DNA of 46,293 nucleotides. Origin: CAZRQL01 sp964602415. GTDB taxonomy: Bacteria > Bacteroidota > Bacteroidia > Cytophagales > Flammeovirgaceae. The translations under genes were made by a program, and so were the position numbers. This document shows positions 17,549-27,207 of this stretch, in pieces. The DNA lies in contig CAZRQL010000025.1 in assembly GCA_964602415.1 (NCBI GenBank), positions 1-46,293 of the forward strand, in the 5' to 3' direction. Position 1 is the stretch's first letter. The number at the start of each line of letters is the position of its first letter. The notes under the pieces are model-generated. The model did no database searches, was not told where the DNA came from, and worked only from the letters and a program-made list of their open reading frames with translations.

Positions 17549-18562
17549 ATGAAGTTTTTTTTCGCTTGGTTTCTTTGCTTAGGTACTTATTCGACTTATA
17601 TTTCAACTGCTTGGGATTGGGGGGTGTACGCAAGAGTGTGGGCACTTACCACTCCTATTTGGCAAGTGATGTGTCTGATTTACTGTATTTTATTTTTCAA
17701 AACCCTGACCTCTCTGCTTACATTAATGCCTTTGGTCATGGATTTTGGATTTTTTGAGTGTAGCCTATCGAGTCATCTTTTTGAAAAGAGAAAATCCGAT
17801 TTTAGGGTACTCACTTGGAATACAGAAAGTTTAAATTTTTATGAATCAAAAAATAAAGAAAAATATCTATCTAAAAAAGCCCTTGATTGGCTTATTGAAC
17901 ACCCCGCAGACATTAAATTCATGCAAGAGTTTATTGATATGCCCAAAAATCCTGATTACCACACCCAAAGGCGTTTTAGTCAAGCCGGACAGGATATGCT
18001 TTTTTTGTCCCAATTTGATGATATAGAAAAAAATAAACACGGCATAGCCATAGCTACGCGGGGGCGTATCATAGAAGGCGGGAAAGTACCGGATTCTACT
18101 AACATATTGAACAACAAAGCCCTATGGGCGGATATCGTTTTGAAAGATGATACCCTCAGAGCCATTTGCGCGCATTTGGAACCCATGAGCTTCACAGACC
18201 GCACCTTTGAGCCTGCCAATTGGCAATACGCCCTCAAAAGGTATGTCTCTTTTAGTAAAACCCGAACACTACAAACCCAAGCCCTGCTCGCCTTTATCCG
18301 AAAAAGTCCTTATCCTGTCGTTTTGGGAGGCGATTTCAACGACCCACCCTACTCTCACAATCATTATTTGCTGAATCAGCATTTACAAGACAGCTTCCAT
18401 GCCTCAACAGGGCTGGGGTTTAGCCTAAAGAAAAAACCGCATGTTGTTAGGATTGACCGCATATACAGCAGCCGTCATTTTAGGGCTACTAAGAGCCGCA
18501 TTCTAAAAAACATACCCATATCAGACCATTTTCCGATTGAATCTTTTTATACAAAAAAATGA
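17549..18562 (+). CDS. Membrane-anchored endonuclease/exonuclease/phosphatase-family hydrolase
   Basis: The 337-residue product begins with two to three membrane segments (about 1-75, for example WQVMCLIYCILFF) and then an EEP domain (about 85-335) of the DNase I/sphingomyelinase fold: FRVLTWNTES at its start, MQEF with the metal-binding Glu, CAHLEP, the catalytic GGDFNDPPYS (about 252-261) and ISDHFPI at the end. The domain probably faces the periplasm or the cytoplasm; topology is unclear. Substrate unknown: a nucleic acid, inositol phosphate or phospholipid is possible. The ATG directly follows the TAA of the response regulator, so the two are translationally linked. Confidence 0.8.
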   Translation: MKFFFAWFLCLGTYSTYISTAWDWGVYARVWALTTPIWQVMCLIYCILFFKTLTSLLTLMPLVMDFGFFECSLSSHLFEKRKSDFRVLTWNTESLNFYESKNKEKYLSKKALDWLIEHPADIKFMQEFIDMPKNPDYHTQRRFSQAGQDMLFLSQFDDIEKNKHGIAIATRGRIIEGGKVPDSTNILNNKALWADIVLKDDTLRAICAHLEPMSFTDRTFEPANWQYALKRYVSFSKTRTLQTQALLAFIRKSPYPVVLGGDFNDPPYSHNHYLLNQHLQDSFHASTGLGFSLKKKPHVVRIDRIYSSRHFRATKSRILKNIPISDHFPIESFYTKK

Positions 18563-18617
18563 TTTGTTTTGTAGTAGCATTTTTCTGACAAACAATCGTT
18601 AAACTACAATATGTTTT

Positions 18618-19526
18618 ATGATAACCCAAATATTTCAACACGGCGACTCAAAATGGATTGATGTCCAAATGCCTACGGCGGAAGAGCTGCAAACCTTGTC
18701 TGCCGAATACCACCTCCATCCGGCGGCTGTCAAAGACTGTTTGGCACCCATGCACCTGCCCAAAACCGAAAAAATTGGAGATACGATTTTTATGATTGCA
18801 AGGGTGTATGATTTTAACTCCCAAGATGAATCAGATACCATCCAACAACTCACCAACAAAGTTGCCATCTTTATTCAAAAGAATCTTATCATCACCATCC
18901 ACCGCCGAGATGAGCCTTTTTTGAAAGAGCTAAGAGACAAATGGGGCAATGGACACAATTTCAACGAAGAATCCTTTGATTTTTTGCTCAATCAACTCTT
19001 GGACAGGGTGATACACTCTTTTGACAAAGCCATTAACACGGCGACAGCCGAGTTGGATGCTATGGAAAAAACTATTTTTGATGGTACAAAAGACGATGTG
19101 ATCATTCGCAAAATGTATGTGGTCAAAAGGCGGGCTTCTGTGTTTAAGCGCATGATTTTTATGAGCCGCGAGATGATAGAAAAATACATCAAAATCACCG
19201 CATCCTCAGACCCTTATGCCCAAGACTTGGTGGACTCTACCCATAGCTGCTTTTTTTTGGCTGAGGAACTTCACGAAAACGCCAACAACTTGTTGAACCT
19301 GCACCTTTCCCTCTCTTCTCACCGAACCAATGAAGTGATGAGTTTGCTGACCATCATATCTATATTCTTTTTGCCTCATACTTTTATTGTGGGGGTTTAT
19401 GGGATGAATTTTGAATTTATGCCCGAACTCAAAAGCGAATACGGTTATTTGGGTGTTTGGGTGTTGATGGTGGCCATTTGGATTTTTCTATACATTATAG
19501 TCAAAAAGCGAGGATGGCTTAAATAA
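18618..19526 (+). CDS. corA: CorA-family magnesium/cobalt transporter
   Basis: Channel for Mg2+ (or Co2+/Ni2+) in the inner membrane. The 302-residue product has a long cytosolic N-terminal domain with a coiled helix (about 100-230) and two C-terminal membrane segments separated by the pore-mouth signature YGMN (about 261-264), followed by FEFMPEL. Family members are homopentamers. The gene has its own 55-base upstream gap after the EEP hydrolase. Confidence 0.93.
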   Translation: MITQIFQHGDSKWIDVQMPTAEELQTLSAEYHLHPAAVKDCLAPMHLPKTEKIGDTIFMIARVYDFNSQDESDTIQQLTNKVAIFIQKNLIITIHRRDEPFLKELRDKWGNGHNFNEESFDFLLNQLLDRVIHSFDKAINTATAELDAMEKTIFDGTKDDVIIRKMYVVKRRASVFKRMIFMSREMIEKYIKITASSDPYAQDLVDSTHSCFFLAEELHENANNLLNLHLSLSSHRTNEVMSLLTIISIFFLPHTFIVGVYGMNFEFMPELKSEYGYLGVWVLMVAIWIFLYIIVKKRGWLK

Positions 19527-19658
19527 AACATCAAATAAACGTTAATATAATTGACAATAAATACTTGAAAACCAAATAGAATAAAAATTACTACAGTCGT
19601 TTGGCATTTCTTAGGTAAGGGTTAATCTTCTGGAAACCTATCTAATACATGAGGAGTT

Positions 19659-19943
19659 ATGAAAGAAGAGATTGTTATAAATGATCTGCCAAGCGTTGGG
19701 TTAGCAGACAATGGTGGTAATTGGAGTGATAGAAACGAGGAGCCAATGCAGTTTGACAGCAAAAAAGCCTTTGACCGACTTAGTAAAAGAATGGAAGAAG
19801 AAGGGTTGAATCAACCCCAAATACAAGTAGCCAATAAACAAAATTTTTCGCTTACCAATAGCAATTCAACTATGGTAAAAGCCCTTAGGGCATTTGCTGT
19901 CTTTATCGGCATCGCAATCGTTGCCTATGTGCTTTGGGGATGA
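19659..19943 (+). CDS. Small tail-anchored hypothetical protein
   Basis: The 94-residue product is acidic and polar for residues 1-70 and ends in one hydrophobic segment (AFAVFIGIAIVAYVLWG, about 78-94) directly before the stop, so it is probably a tail-anchored inner-membrane protein. Residues 30-45 (MQFDSKKAFDRLSKRM) resemble the short helix at the start of FecR-like anti-sigma factors, but no FecR domain follows; this similarity is weak. The start is supported by GAGGAG close before the ATG. Unusually, a perfect promoter for the next gene (19933-19961) overlaps its last codons and stop. Confidence 0.55.
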   Translation: MKEEIVINDLPSVGLADNGGNWSDRNEEPMQFDSKKAFDRLSKRMEEEGLNQPQIQVANKQNFSLTNSNSTMVKALRAFAVFIGIAIVAYVLWG

Positions 19944-19961
19944 TTTTTTTGCCTATTTTTG
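19933..19961 (+). promoter_or_regulatory. Promoter of the E2 gene
   Basis: TTTG (19933-19936), 17 bases, TATTTTTG (19954-19961). Transcription would start near 19968, so translation must begin at the ATG 19977 and not at 19959, although the frame is open there. The box overlaps the 3' end of the preceding gene. Confidence 0.65.
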
Positions 19962-19976
19962 CAAAAAAGAAAACCA

Positions 19977-21281
19977 ATGGCACTTATAGAAATGGTGATG
20001 CCTAAAATGGGCGAAAGCGTAATGGAAGGAACAATCTTACGCTGGCTCAAACAAGTAGGCGATAAAATAGAACAAGATGAATCGGTTTTGGAAGTGGCAA
20101 CCGACAAAGTTGATACCGATGTACCGGCAACCCATGCGGGCGTACTGCACCAAATCCTTGTCAAAGAGGGAGATGTGGTAAAAGTAGGCTCTCCGATAGC
20201 TTTGATAGCCACCCAAAATGAACAAGCCGCTGTCCAGCCCGACCGAGCACCTTCTGAACCAGTTCCTGTACCCACAACTGTTTCAAATTCAGCAGCTTCT
20301 GTGGCTACACAAACGACAAGCTCAAACGGGGACAGGTTCTATTCGCCTTTGGTCAAAAATATAGCCAAACAGGAAGGCATTACTGAGCAAGAACTCTCCC
20401 AAATACAAGGCAGCGGGCGAGAGGGCAGGGTTACCAAAGAAGATATATTGTCTTATTTGCCTACCCGAAAAGCCATTCAGCCGATGGCCACCGTAACAAC
20501 CCCTGTGGCAGAGCCCAAACAAACAGTAGAAGTCGTTGCAGAGCCTATAAAAACAAGTGCTTCTTTGTCTGGTGAATACGAGATTATAGAAATGGACAGG
20601 ATGCGCAAAATGATAGCCGAGCGCATGGTAGAATCCAAGCGTATTTCTCCGCACGTTACTTCTTTTGTCGAGGCGGACGTTACCAATCTGGTCAAGTGGA
20701 GAGATGCTAACAAAGCCAAATTCAAAGCCAAAGAAGGGCAAAACTTGACCTTCACACCCATTTTTGTAGAAGCCGTTGCCAAAGCGATTAGAGATTTTCC
20801 GCTTATCAATATTTCAGTTGAAGGAGATAAAATATTGAGAAAGAAAGAAATCAATATCGGTATGGCCGTCGCACTCCCATCGGGCAACTTGATTGTGCCG
20901 GTGATTCGCAATGCCGACCGCTACAACTTGCGCGGGCTGGCTCTTTTGGTCAATGACTTGGCCGAGCGCGCCCGCATCAACAAACTCAAACCCGACGAAC
21001 TTCAGGGCGGCACTTACACCATCTCCAACGTAGGCACATTTGGCAATGTGATGGGTACTCCTATTATTGTGCAGCCGCAAGTGGCCATCATGGCTTTGGG
21101 GGCCATCCGCAAAAAACCCGCCGTCATCGAAACACCCCAAGGCGACCTTATCGCTGTGCGCCAGATGATGTTTTTGTCTCACTCCTACGACCATCGTGTG
21201 GTGGATGGCTCTTTGGGCGGCCAATTTGTCAGACGTGTGGCCGACTACTTAGAGGAATTTGATGCCAACCAAGGCATTTAG
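19977..21281 (+). CDS. 2-oxoacid dehydrogenase E2 (dihydrolipoamide acyltransferase)
   Basis: Core of a pyruvate, 2-oxoglutarate or branched-chain 2-oxoacid dehydrogenase complex; it moves the acyl group from lipoyl-lysine to CoA. The 434-residue product has a lipoyl domain (1-75, Lys44 in DKVDTDVPA), an Ala/Pro/Thr linker, an E3-binding domain (about 105-145, YSPLVKNIAKQEG and GSGREGRVTKEDIL), a second linker and the catalytic acyltransferase domain (about 200-434) with SYDHRVVDGS. The sequence MGESVMEGT favours the branched-chain type, but substrate cannot be settled. No E1 or E3 gene is beside it. It converges on DUF5686 with a 6-base gap. Confidence 0.9.
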   Translation: MALIEMVMPKMGESVMEGTILRWLKQVGDKIEQDESVLEVATDKVDTDVPATHAGVLHQILVKEGDVVKVGSPIALIATQNEQAAVQPDRAPSEPVPVPTTVSNSAASVATQTTSSNGDRFYSPLVKNIAKQEGITEQELSQIQGSGREGRVTKEDILSYLPTRKAIQPMATVTTPVAEPKQTVEVVAEPIKTSASLSGEYEIIEMDRMRKMIAERMVESKRISPHVTSFVEADVTNLVKWRDANKAKFKAKEGQNLTFTPIFVEAVAKAIRDFPLINISVEGDKILRKKEINIGMAVALPSGNLIVPVIRNADRYNLRGLALLVNDLAERARINKLKPDELQGGTYTISNVGTFGNVMGTPIIVQPQVAIMALGAIRKKPAVIETPQGDLIAVRQMMFLSHSYDHRVVDGSLGGQFVRRVADYLEEFDANQGI

Positions 21282-21287
21282 GAATTT

Positions 21288-23750
21288 TTAGAGCGTAAAG
21301 GAAAGTGACAGTTTGTAAGCCAGGTTGGTTTTCCAATTTGTGCTTGCATAGTGTCCATGACGATAAAAAACGCCTACTCCAAAACCGGAAAAGCGGCTTA
21401 CCAACAAGTTCTGAAGGATTAAGCCGCTTTCAAATAAGCCTTTTTCGGCAGTTTGGAGAATGTAGTTAGAGTGCAATTCAGGACGGCTGTCCCAAGACCA
21501 AGCTCCCGCGCCATAAAGAACAAAACGAGGCTTAGAGTATTTCCTGAAATCTATCTGCTTGAATTTGTGGTAATAGATGGAATACAGTTGCCTGTTGCCA
21601 TAAAACTCATTCAAACCCACGGTTTGCAGCGCGTTGGGTGCTTCTATCTTTGTATCTTCAACAAAACTACCCGGCAGGGTATAAATGTGAGAATAAGGCA
21701 AATCTCCTTGCCATACCATCGAGCCAACTACCGAAAAAATTGAAGTTCCCAATCCTTTGATTTTTAAAGATTTTTGAATTTTTGCTTCCGCTTTAACGAA
21801 GTCGAACCCACCACCAGCCAAACCTTTGAAGCCTTTGGTGAGGTTGAGCCAAAGAACGGGGTATTTGAACTCGGTGGGAAGCTGCTCTCCCAAAAATTCG
21901 ACGTAAGTCGTTCTAAATGCGTACCTAAGCCCAAGGTGAAGTTGTGTAAAAGCAAACAAACTGCTGTCCACTACCTCGCGTCCATCCAAAGGGCGAAAGC
22001 GGTACGAAGTGGTGGCTCTTTTCTCTATACTTTGCAAAGAAGCCTTGAAATCCAAATACTTAAGTGCATAACCGGACAAAGAAACCGCTGCTTTGCGGGT
22101 AATATCAAAATTGTTGATGAAGTAGTTTCTGATTTGCTCACCCCTGACAAAATCAAGACTTTTGTAAAACTCTATTCCACCGGCTTCGGTCAAATCATGG
22201 CTGTAACTTACATTGATTGTCAAGGCGTTGCGCTTGGTAAGAAACAAATTGACATCTGAGCCGTATTTCCATTGGACATCCTTAAAGCCGTAGGCGGCGT
22301 ATGCCCCTACGTTCCAATACTTAGATACGCGGGCATTGGTGCGCAAACCCAAGCCCAACCTCAGCCCTTCGCGTCTGTTGGCAGAGAGCAAGTGTTTGAG
22401 TTCGACATCCACAAAGGCAACCGGCACACGTCCCTGCATCAAGTAACTGAGAGTCAAGAGTTTTTTCTCTACTTTTCCTTGTTGAAAAAGCGTATCAATG
22501 TGAGTATAAGTATTTGATTCTGCGTATGTAAGTTGTTCGCTTCTGTATTTGTCCAAGACGCGGTTTTTTGAGTCATTGGCATCGGGTTGCCATTCCATGG
22601 CCAGCCTGCCAAACTCCCTTGCACGCAAAGGCGGATTGATTTCTACCTCGCTCACATAGCTCCGTCCCACCGCTTTGAGGGGGCGCGGTTTACCGGCCAG
22701 CACAATTTGAACACCCTGCGTGCTGTCGGTTTCATTTTTGAAGATAATATCTGTATTTATTTGCTTTGGAAACCAATACTTTGAGTCTATTCTTTCGTAT
22801 TGTTGCTGTATTTGCAACTCAAAATTGGCATCGGCTCTGGGCTTAGTGAGGGCAATGATATTTTGCAGGGCGTAGCCTTTGGTGTTGATGTAAAGCACTC
22901 CGCGCAGGTTTTCATTTAGTTTTTGAGGCTCAAATGAGATGACATAAACCGTATCGCTGTCTTTGTAAAGCGTGTCTTCTATTTGGTAAAAATACTTTTT
23001 CTCTGCACCTTTTGATATGGGGTTGGTGTAGATTTTGCCAAGGAAATGCAGCTCTTCGGCATAGAAAGAAAAAGGCTGAAAACTATTGGCCATGGTGGTA
23101 AAAAAAGGCTTTTTGAAGCCGGAAACTTTGTTGGCCAAAACGGTCTCCAAGGCACGGTCAGGGCGTTTGTACTTGCGCTCGGTTACGGATTCCATCATAA
23201 AAAAGTGGCTGCCATTCAAAAAAACAGCCTCTTGGGCATCAGCCTTGCCCAAACTCTCAAAATCACCTGCAAAAGGGTCTAAATTGGGAAGCACTTTGTC
23301 TTTTTCTACCGTGAGAAAAAACTTGTTGTAGGTTTTGCAACGGTAGGAGTCCAGAGACTCGGGGTCGTTGATTTTGCGGTTTTGGGCTGCCAATCTGATG
23401 ATTTTGAGGGCAGGATTTTCGCTGGCTTTGATTTCCACTTCACTCAAGGCTCTGATTTCTGCCTTCATAGCTATCCTAAGTCGTTGACTCTGGAGGGTAT
23501 CAAGTCGTTTGATGGTCTTGCGTTCGTAGCCTACATAGCTGAATACCAACGAGTCGGGAAGCACAGAAAAAGACAATTCAAAAGAGCCATCAATAGAACT
23601 GCCTGTCAGAACCTTAGTACCGCCTGAGCTGATATTGACAAAAGCGAGCGGCTGATTGTTCTTTTGGTCAAATACGTATCCTTTTAGCACAAGCTGGGCA
23701 AATGAATGTTGAAAAAATAGCAAAAAGAAAACTGTTTTCAGGTATTGCAT
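21288..23750 (-). CDS. DUF5686/CarboxypepD_reg outer-membrane protein
   Basis: The 820-residue product has a signal peptide (MQYLKTVFFLLFFQHSFAQ), a CarboxypepD_reg-like beta-sandwich (about 21-100), a helical/beta middle part with SYRCKTYNKFF, and a long C-terminal region (about 400-820) of alternating aromatic strands ending in KLSLSFTL, the pattern of a beta-barrel. This is the architecture of the DUF5686 family, found widely in Bacteroidetes and of unknown function. It is not a TonB receptor: no plug is seen. Its 3' end lies 6 bases from that of the E2 gene. Confidence 0.85.
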   Translation of the reverse strand: MQYLKTVFFLLFFQHSFAQLVLKGYVFDQKNNQPLAFVNISSGGTKVLTGSSIDGSFELSFSVLPDSLVFSYVGYERKTIKRLDTLQSQRLRIAMKAEIRALSEVEIKASENPALKIIRLAAQNRKINDPESLDSYRCKTYNKFFLTVEKDKVLPNLDPFAGDFESLGKADAQEAVFLNGSHFFMMESVTERKYKRPDRALETVLANKVSGFKKPFFTTMANSFQPFSFYAEELHFLGKIYTNPISKGAEKKYFYQIEDTLYKDSDTVYVISFEPQKLNENLRGVLYINTKGYALQNIIALTKPRADANFELQIQQQYERIDSKYWFPKQINTDIIFKNETDSTQGVQIVLAGKPRPLKAVGRSYVSEVEINPPLRAREFGRLAMEWQPDANDSKNRVLDKYRSEQLTYAESNTYTHIDTLFQQGKVEKKLLTLSYLMQGRVPVAFVDVELKHLLSANRREGLRLGLGLRTNARVSKYWNVGAYAAYGFKDVQWKYGSDVNLFLTKRNALTINVSYSHDLTEAGGIEFYKSLDFVRGEQIRNYFINNFDITRKAAVSLSGYALKYLDFKASLQSIEKRATTSYRFRPLDGREVVDSSLFAFTQLHLGLRYAFRTTYVEFLGEQLPTEFKYPVLWLNLTKGFKGLAGGGFDFVKAEAKIQKSLKIKGLGTSIFSVVGSMVWQGDLPYSHIYTLPGSFVEDTKIEAPNALQTVGLNEFYGNRQLYSIYYHKFKQIDFRKYSKPRFVLYGAGAWSWDSRPELHSNYILQTAEKGLFESGLILQNLLVSRFSGFGVGVFYRHGHYASTNWKTNLAYKLSLSFTL

Positions 23751-24096
23751 AGAGAAATTGCGGGGTAGGGTATTGATTGGTTAATTTAATTTTTTAAAAA
23801 CTAATGGTCATAAAGGTCAACAATCATGCAAAGTTGTAGAGTAAATGCACATACACCTGCTTTTTTTGAAACAATTTGCAAATTGGATTTAAAACCTGTT
23901 CTTTGATTTATCCACAAATTAAGACACTTTCACAAACAACTTTGCTGATTTGAGAATCAAAAAAAAACAATCCCTCAGATTTTCTTTCGTGATTCGGATA
24001 GCTAAACCAACGAAGCCCAAAGGCTGTCCATTTCTAAAATTCTTTTCGCTTTTGAAGCGAACCTTGTATTTTTACATTCAAAACACCAACAAACTT
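23751..24096. other. Intergenic region with a 14-bp palindrome
   Basis: The 346 bases between the divergent DUF5686 and Ig-repeat genes hold no gene; an open frame back to 23950 is basic and unstructured and lies before the signal peptide start. A perfect 14-bp palindrome, CAATTTGCAAATTG, is at 23872-23885 and could be an operator. CAACTTTG (23937-23944), one base off the -7 consensus, follows it. Confidence 0.4.
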
Positions 24097-27000
24097 ATGC
24101 TTGCAAGATACCATCTCCTACTTTTTTTCTTTTACACCGCTTTTACTTATGCCCAAGTCCCAACCGGCACGCTCATCATCAATGGAGGCAGCCCGCAGAC
24201 CAACGACACCAAAGTAACGCTGAGTATTACCGGAGAAAACGCCTCAAAAATGATGATTTCGGGAGACAAAGAGTTTAGCTCTGCTTCTTGGGAGGCTTTC
24301 AAAATGGGTACAAGAAGCTACGTATTGCCTGCGGGAGATGGTCGCAAACAGGTGTTTTTGAAGCTCATGGACGCAAAAGGCAACCAGTCCTCTGCAATAG
24401 AAGCCGAAATCATATTAGACCAAACTCCTCCAAGCGGTTCTTTTACAATTGAAAATCAAGAAGATAGTCATAATGCTACCATAAAATTCACTGCCGAAGG
24501 CGCGGCTCAATACCGACTCTCCAACCGCGAAGACTTCAAAGGCTCGGAATGGAAAAGCTACCGCTCAATCGTAAGTGGATGGATACTAATCCCCGGAGAC
24601 GGCGAAAAAACAGTCTATGCCCAGCTCAAGGATGCGGCAGGCAACATATCCCCAACATTGACTGCCAAAACTCAAATCTCCAGAGCTGAACCAAGCAATG
24701 TCTCCTTGCTCATCAACAACGGAGAATACTACACCAACAAGCGCGAAGTTACTTTAAGCCTCTCTGCCCAAGATGCCAAAGAAGTGCTCATAGGCGAAAA
24801 ATGGCAACCTTTCGCCTCGTCTATACCCTACACCCTGCCCGAAGGCGACGGTGAGAAGATGGTGGAAGTTCGGGTGCGTGCCGCGTCGGGCAAAGAAAGC
24901 AAGGCAAAGGCCAAAATCGTGCTGGACACCACCCCACCCTCTCAAACATCTATTTCAATATTACAAAACACCGATGCACCTCTGAGTTCACGGAAAATAG
25001 ACCTGAAAATCAACGCTTTGGATGCAGAGGAAATGATGCTATCGAGCGATGCCAACTTTGGCGGCGCACGCTGGATGCCCTACCGCAAAAACTACTACGG
25101 CTGGGATTTGGGTGCCGATGGCGAAAAAGCGATATTTGCCAAATTCAAAGATGCCGCCGGCAATGTATCCGAACCCGTTTCGGTAAAAGCCTCTCTGGAC
25201 AGGTCAGCCCCCGAAGAAGCCCGCATCGAAATCAAAGCCCAAGACATGGGAATCATCGAAGCCACCAACCAAAAAATTACCAACAAAATCAATCAGCCCG
25301 TTACGCTCATCATCTCTGGCCAAAACGCAACAGAAATGCTGATTTCTAATTCACCCAATTTTAAAGATGCCTCATGGCAGCCATTTCAAAATAAAGTTGA
25401 AAACTGGAATTTGCAGGCAAAAACTGACGGCGACCACTTCATCTATCTCAAGTTGCGCGATAAAGCAGGCAACCAAACCCGCCCCGTCGCCGACAACATC
25501 ACCATCGACACGCAAGCCCCTTTTGAGAATAAAATCTCAGTGGCCAAAAAGCCTGCTTATTGCACCACAAAAGACAGAACTGTAAATCTGGTTCTTTCCT
25601 CAAACGGAGCCGATTATATGCTCATCTACAATGACGGCAACGAAGAATCTTCGGACTGGGAACCCTACGCCCCCACCAAAGTATGGCGGCTGAGCGAAGA
25701 ACAAGGCCCAAAAATCATATCAGCCAAGTTCAAAGACTTTATCGGCAACGAATCAGCCCCCGTATCCACCAAAATCATATTGGACAACCAAGGCCCCACT
25801 TCACCGAAAATCCTGATTAACAATGGTGAAAAAATCACAAACAGCCCTGATAAGCAGGTGCTTGTATCGGTAGCCGCCAACGATGCCAGCCATTTTGCGA
25901 TAAGCAATTCACAGGATTTTTCCGCTGCCAAATGGTTGCCGCTCTCCCAAGCCAATTTTTTGCATACGCTCGAAGGAGGCGACGGTGAAAAAACATTGTA
26001 TGCCAAATTTAAAGACGAAGCCGGAAACACCAGCGAAACAGTATCTACCTCTATCATTTTAGACCGAAAACCGCCCGTTGCGGCCTCCATAAAAATCAAT
26101 GAAGGCCAAAAAATCACCAATAGCAGCAAAAAAGTTAGACTCACTCTCAATGCCGAAGGCGCATCAGAGATGCTCATATCCAATAGCTATGACTTTGCAG
26201 ATGCACAATGGCAGCCCTTCAAAAAAGATTTGGAATGGATACTCAAAAGCGGGCAAGGCGACAAAATAGTCTATGCGCGATTTAAAACAGCCGCCCAAAA
26301 CACCTCAGGAATCGTATATGCCCAAATATGGGTGGACGAAGAAGCCCCAAAAGACGGCAAAATCATCATCAACGAAAACGCGCGGTTCTGCACCGACCCC
26401 TCTAAAAAAGTTACACTCAAAGTGCTTGTCAATGAAGCAACCGAGATGATGATTGGTTGTAGTCCCGACTTTGCGGGGGCACAATGGCGACGCTATGAGA
26501 GGATTGTGCCCGGATTTGAGCTTTGCGGCGAAGACGGAGAAAAAACACTCTATGCCAAATTTAAAGATGAGGCCGGCAATGAAACAGAACCTGTGTCCGC
26601 CTCTATCATTTTGGATAGGCAAACGCCTGTCATAGAAGAAATTATAATTGATAAAGGTGCTGCTTACACCAACCACCCGCAAGGAGTGGTGCAAATTGAC
26701 CTCAAAGTCAGTGGGGCAACCGAAATGATGATTAGCAACAGCGACAAATTCATGTCTCCTGCCCTGTGGGAACCCTTCACTTTCACCAAAACATGGACTT
26801 TGGGAAAAGGCAGTTTTGGCAAAAAAGAAGTCTATTTCATATTTAGAGATGAAGCCGGCAATACTTCTTTGCCCATAGCCAAAAGTATCATCCACGATGC
26901 GCAACCTCCTATCATCCGCAATTTCTCTATCAATCAAGGCAAATCTACCACCACAGAGTCAGGGGTACTTTTGGGTATAGATGCGCTGGGAGCAACAGAA

Positions 27001-27180
27001 ATGATGGTTTCCACCAATCCGAGCTTTGAGGGGGCAGAGTGGCAGCCCTTTACCCGATTGCTTCGATACGAACTTGATTCCCAGCACGGCCTAAAAACGA
27101 TTTATGTCAAACTCAGAGATGCAGCCATGAATGAATCCATGCCCAAAACCGCAAGCATCACGTTTGTAGAGGTGGAATAA
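24097..27180 (+). CDS. Secreted protein with 11 tandem Ig-like repeats
   Basis: The 1027-residue product has a signal peptide (MLARYHLLLFFFYTAFTYAQ) and then nothing but eleven diverged repeats of about 85-100 residues. Each follows the plan: an opening INxGxxxTN strand, a V-L-I strand, a GATEMMIS-like strand, an F-x-x-A-x-W-x-P-F/Y loop, a DGEKTVYAKFKD strand, AGNxSxPV and a closing I-LD-xxPP linker. This is an Ig-like/Big-type beta-sandwich series, similar to repeats in other bacterial surface proteins. The last repeat ends at the stop: there is no type IX sorting domain, anchor or enzyme domain. The protein may be a periplasmic or surface binding rod. Translation from 23950 was rejected because the signal starts at 24097. 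Confidence 0.85.
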   Translation: MLARYHLLLFFFYTAFTYAQVPTGTLIINGGSPQTNDTKVTLSITGENASKMMISGDKEFSSASWEAFKMGTRSYVLPAGDGRKQVFLKLMDAKGNQSSAIEAEIILDQTPPSGSFTIENQEDSHNATIKFTAEGAAQYRLSNREDFKGSEWKSYRSIVSGWILIPGDGEKTVYAQLKDAAGNISPTLTAKTQISRAEPSNVSLLINNGEYYTNKREVTLSLSAQDAKEVLIGEKWQPFASSIPYTLPEGDGEKMVEVRVRAASGKESKAKAKIVLDTTPPSQTSISILQNTDAPLSSRKIDLKINALDAEEMMLSSDANFGGARWMPYRKNYYGWDLGADGEKAIFAKFKDAAGNVSEPVSVKASLDRSAPEEARIEIKAQDMGIIEATNQKITNKINQPVTLIISGQNATEMLISNSPNFKDASWQPFQNKVENWNLQAKTDGDHFIYLKLRDKAGNQTRPVADNITIDTQAPFENKISVAKKPAYCTTKDRTVNLVLSSNGADYMLIYNDGNEESSDWEPYAPTKVWRLSEEQGPKIISAKFKDFIGNESAPVSTKIILDNQGPTSPKILINNGEKITNSPDKQVLVSVAANDASHFAISNSQDFSAAKWLPLSQANFLHTLEGGDGEKTLYAKFKDEAGNTSETVSTSIILDRKPPVAASIKINEGQKITNSSKKVRLTLNAEGASEMLISNSYDFADAQWQPFKKDLEWILKSGQGDKIVYARFKTAAQNTSGIVYAQIWVDEEAPKDGKIIINENARFCTDPSKKVTLKVLVNEATEMMIGCSPDFAGAQWRRYERIVPGFELCGEDGEKTLYAKFKDEAGNETEPVSASIILDRQTPVIEEIIIDKGAAYTNHPQGVVQIDLKVSGATEMMISNSDKFMSPALWEPFTFTKTWTLGKGSFGKKEVYFIFRDEAGNTSLPIAKSIIHDAQPPIIRNFSINQGKSTTTESGVLLGIDALGATEMMVSTNPSFEGAEWQPFTRLLRYELDSQHGLKTIYVKLRDAAMNESMPKTASITFVEVE

Positions 27181-27207
27181 AAAGCCGACAACTTGACTGC
27201 TAAAGTG

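Noticed and set aside
23950..24096. Longer N-terminus for the Ig-repeat protein
   Set aside because: The 49 extra residues are basic and precede a perfect signal peptide that starts at 24097.
24180..27170. Repeats as a CRISPR or DNA tandem array
   Set aside because: Repeat units are 250-300 bases, in frame and diverged at DNA level; they are protein repeats.
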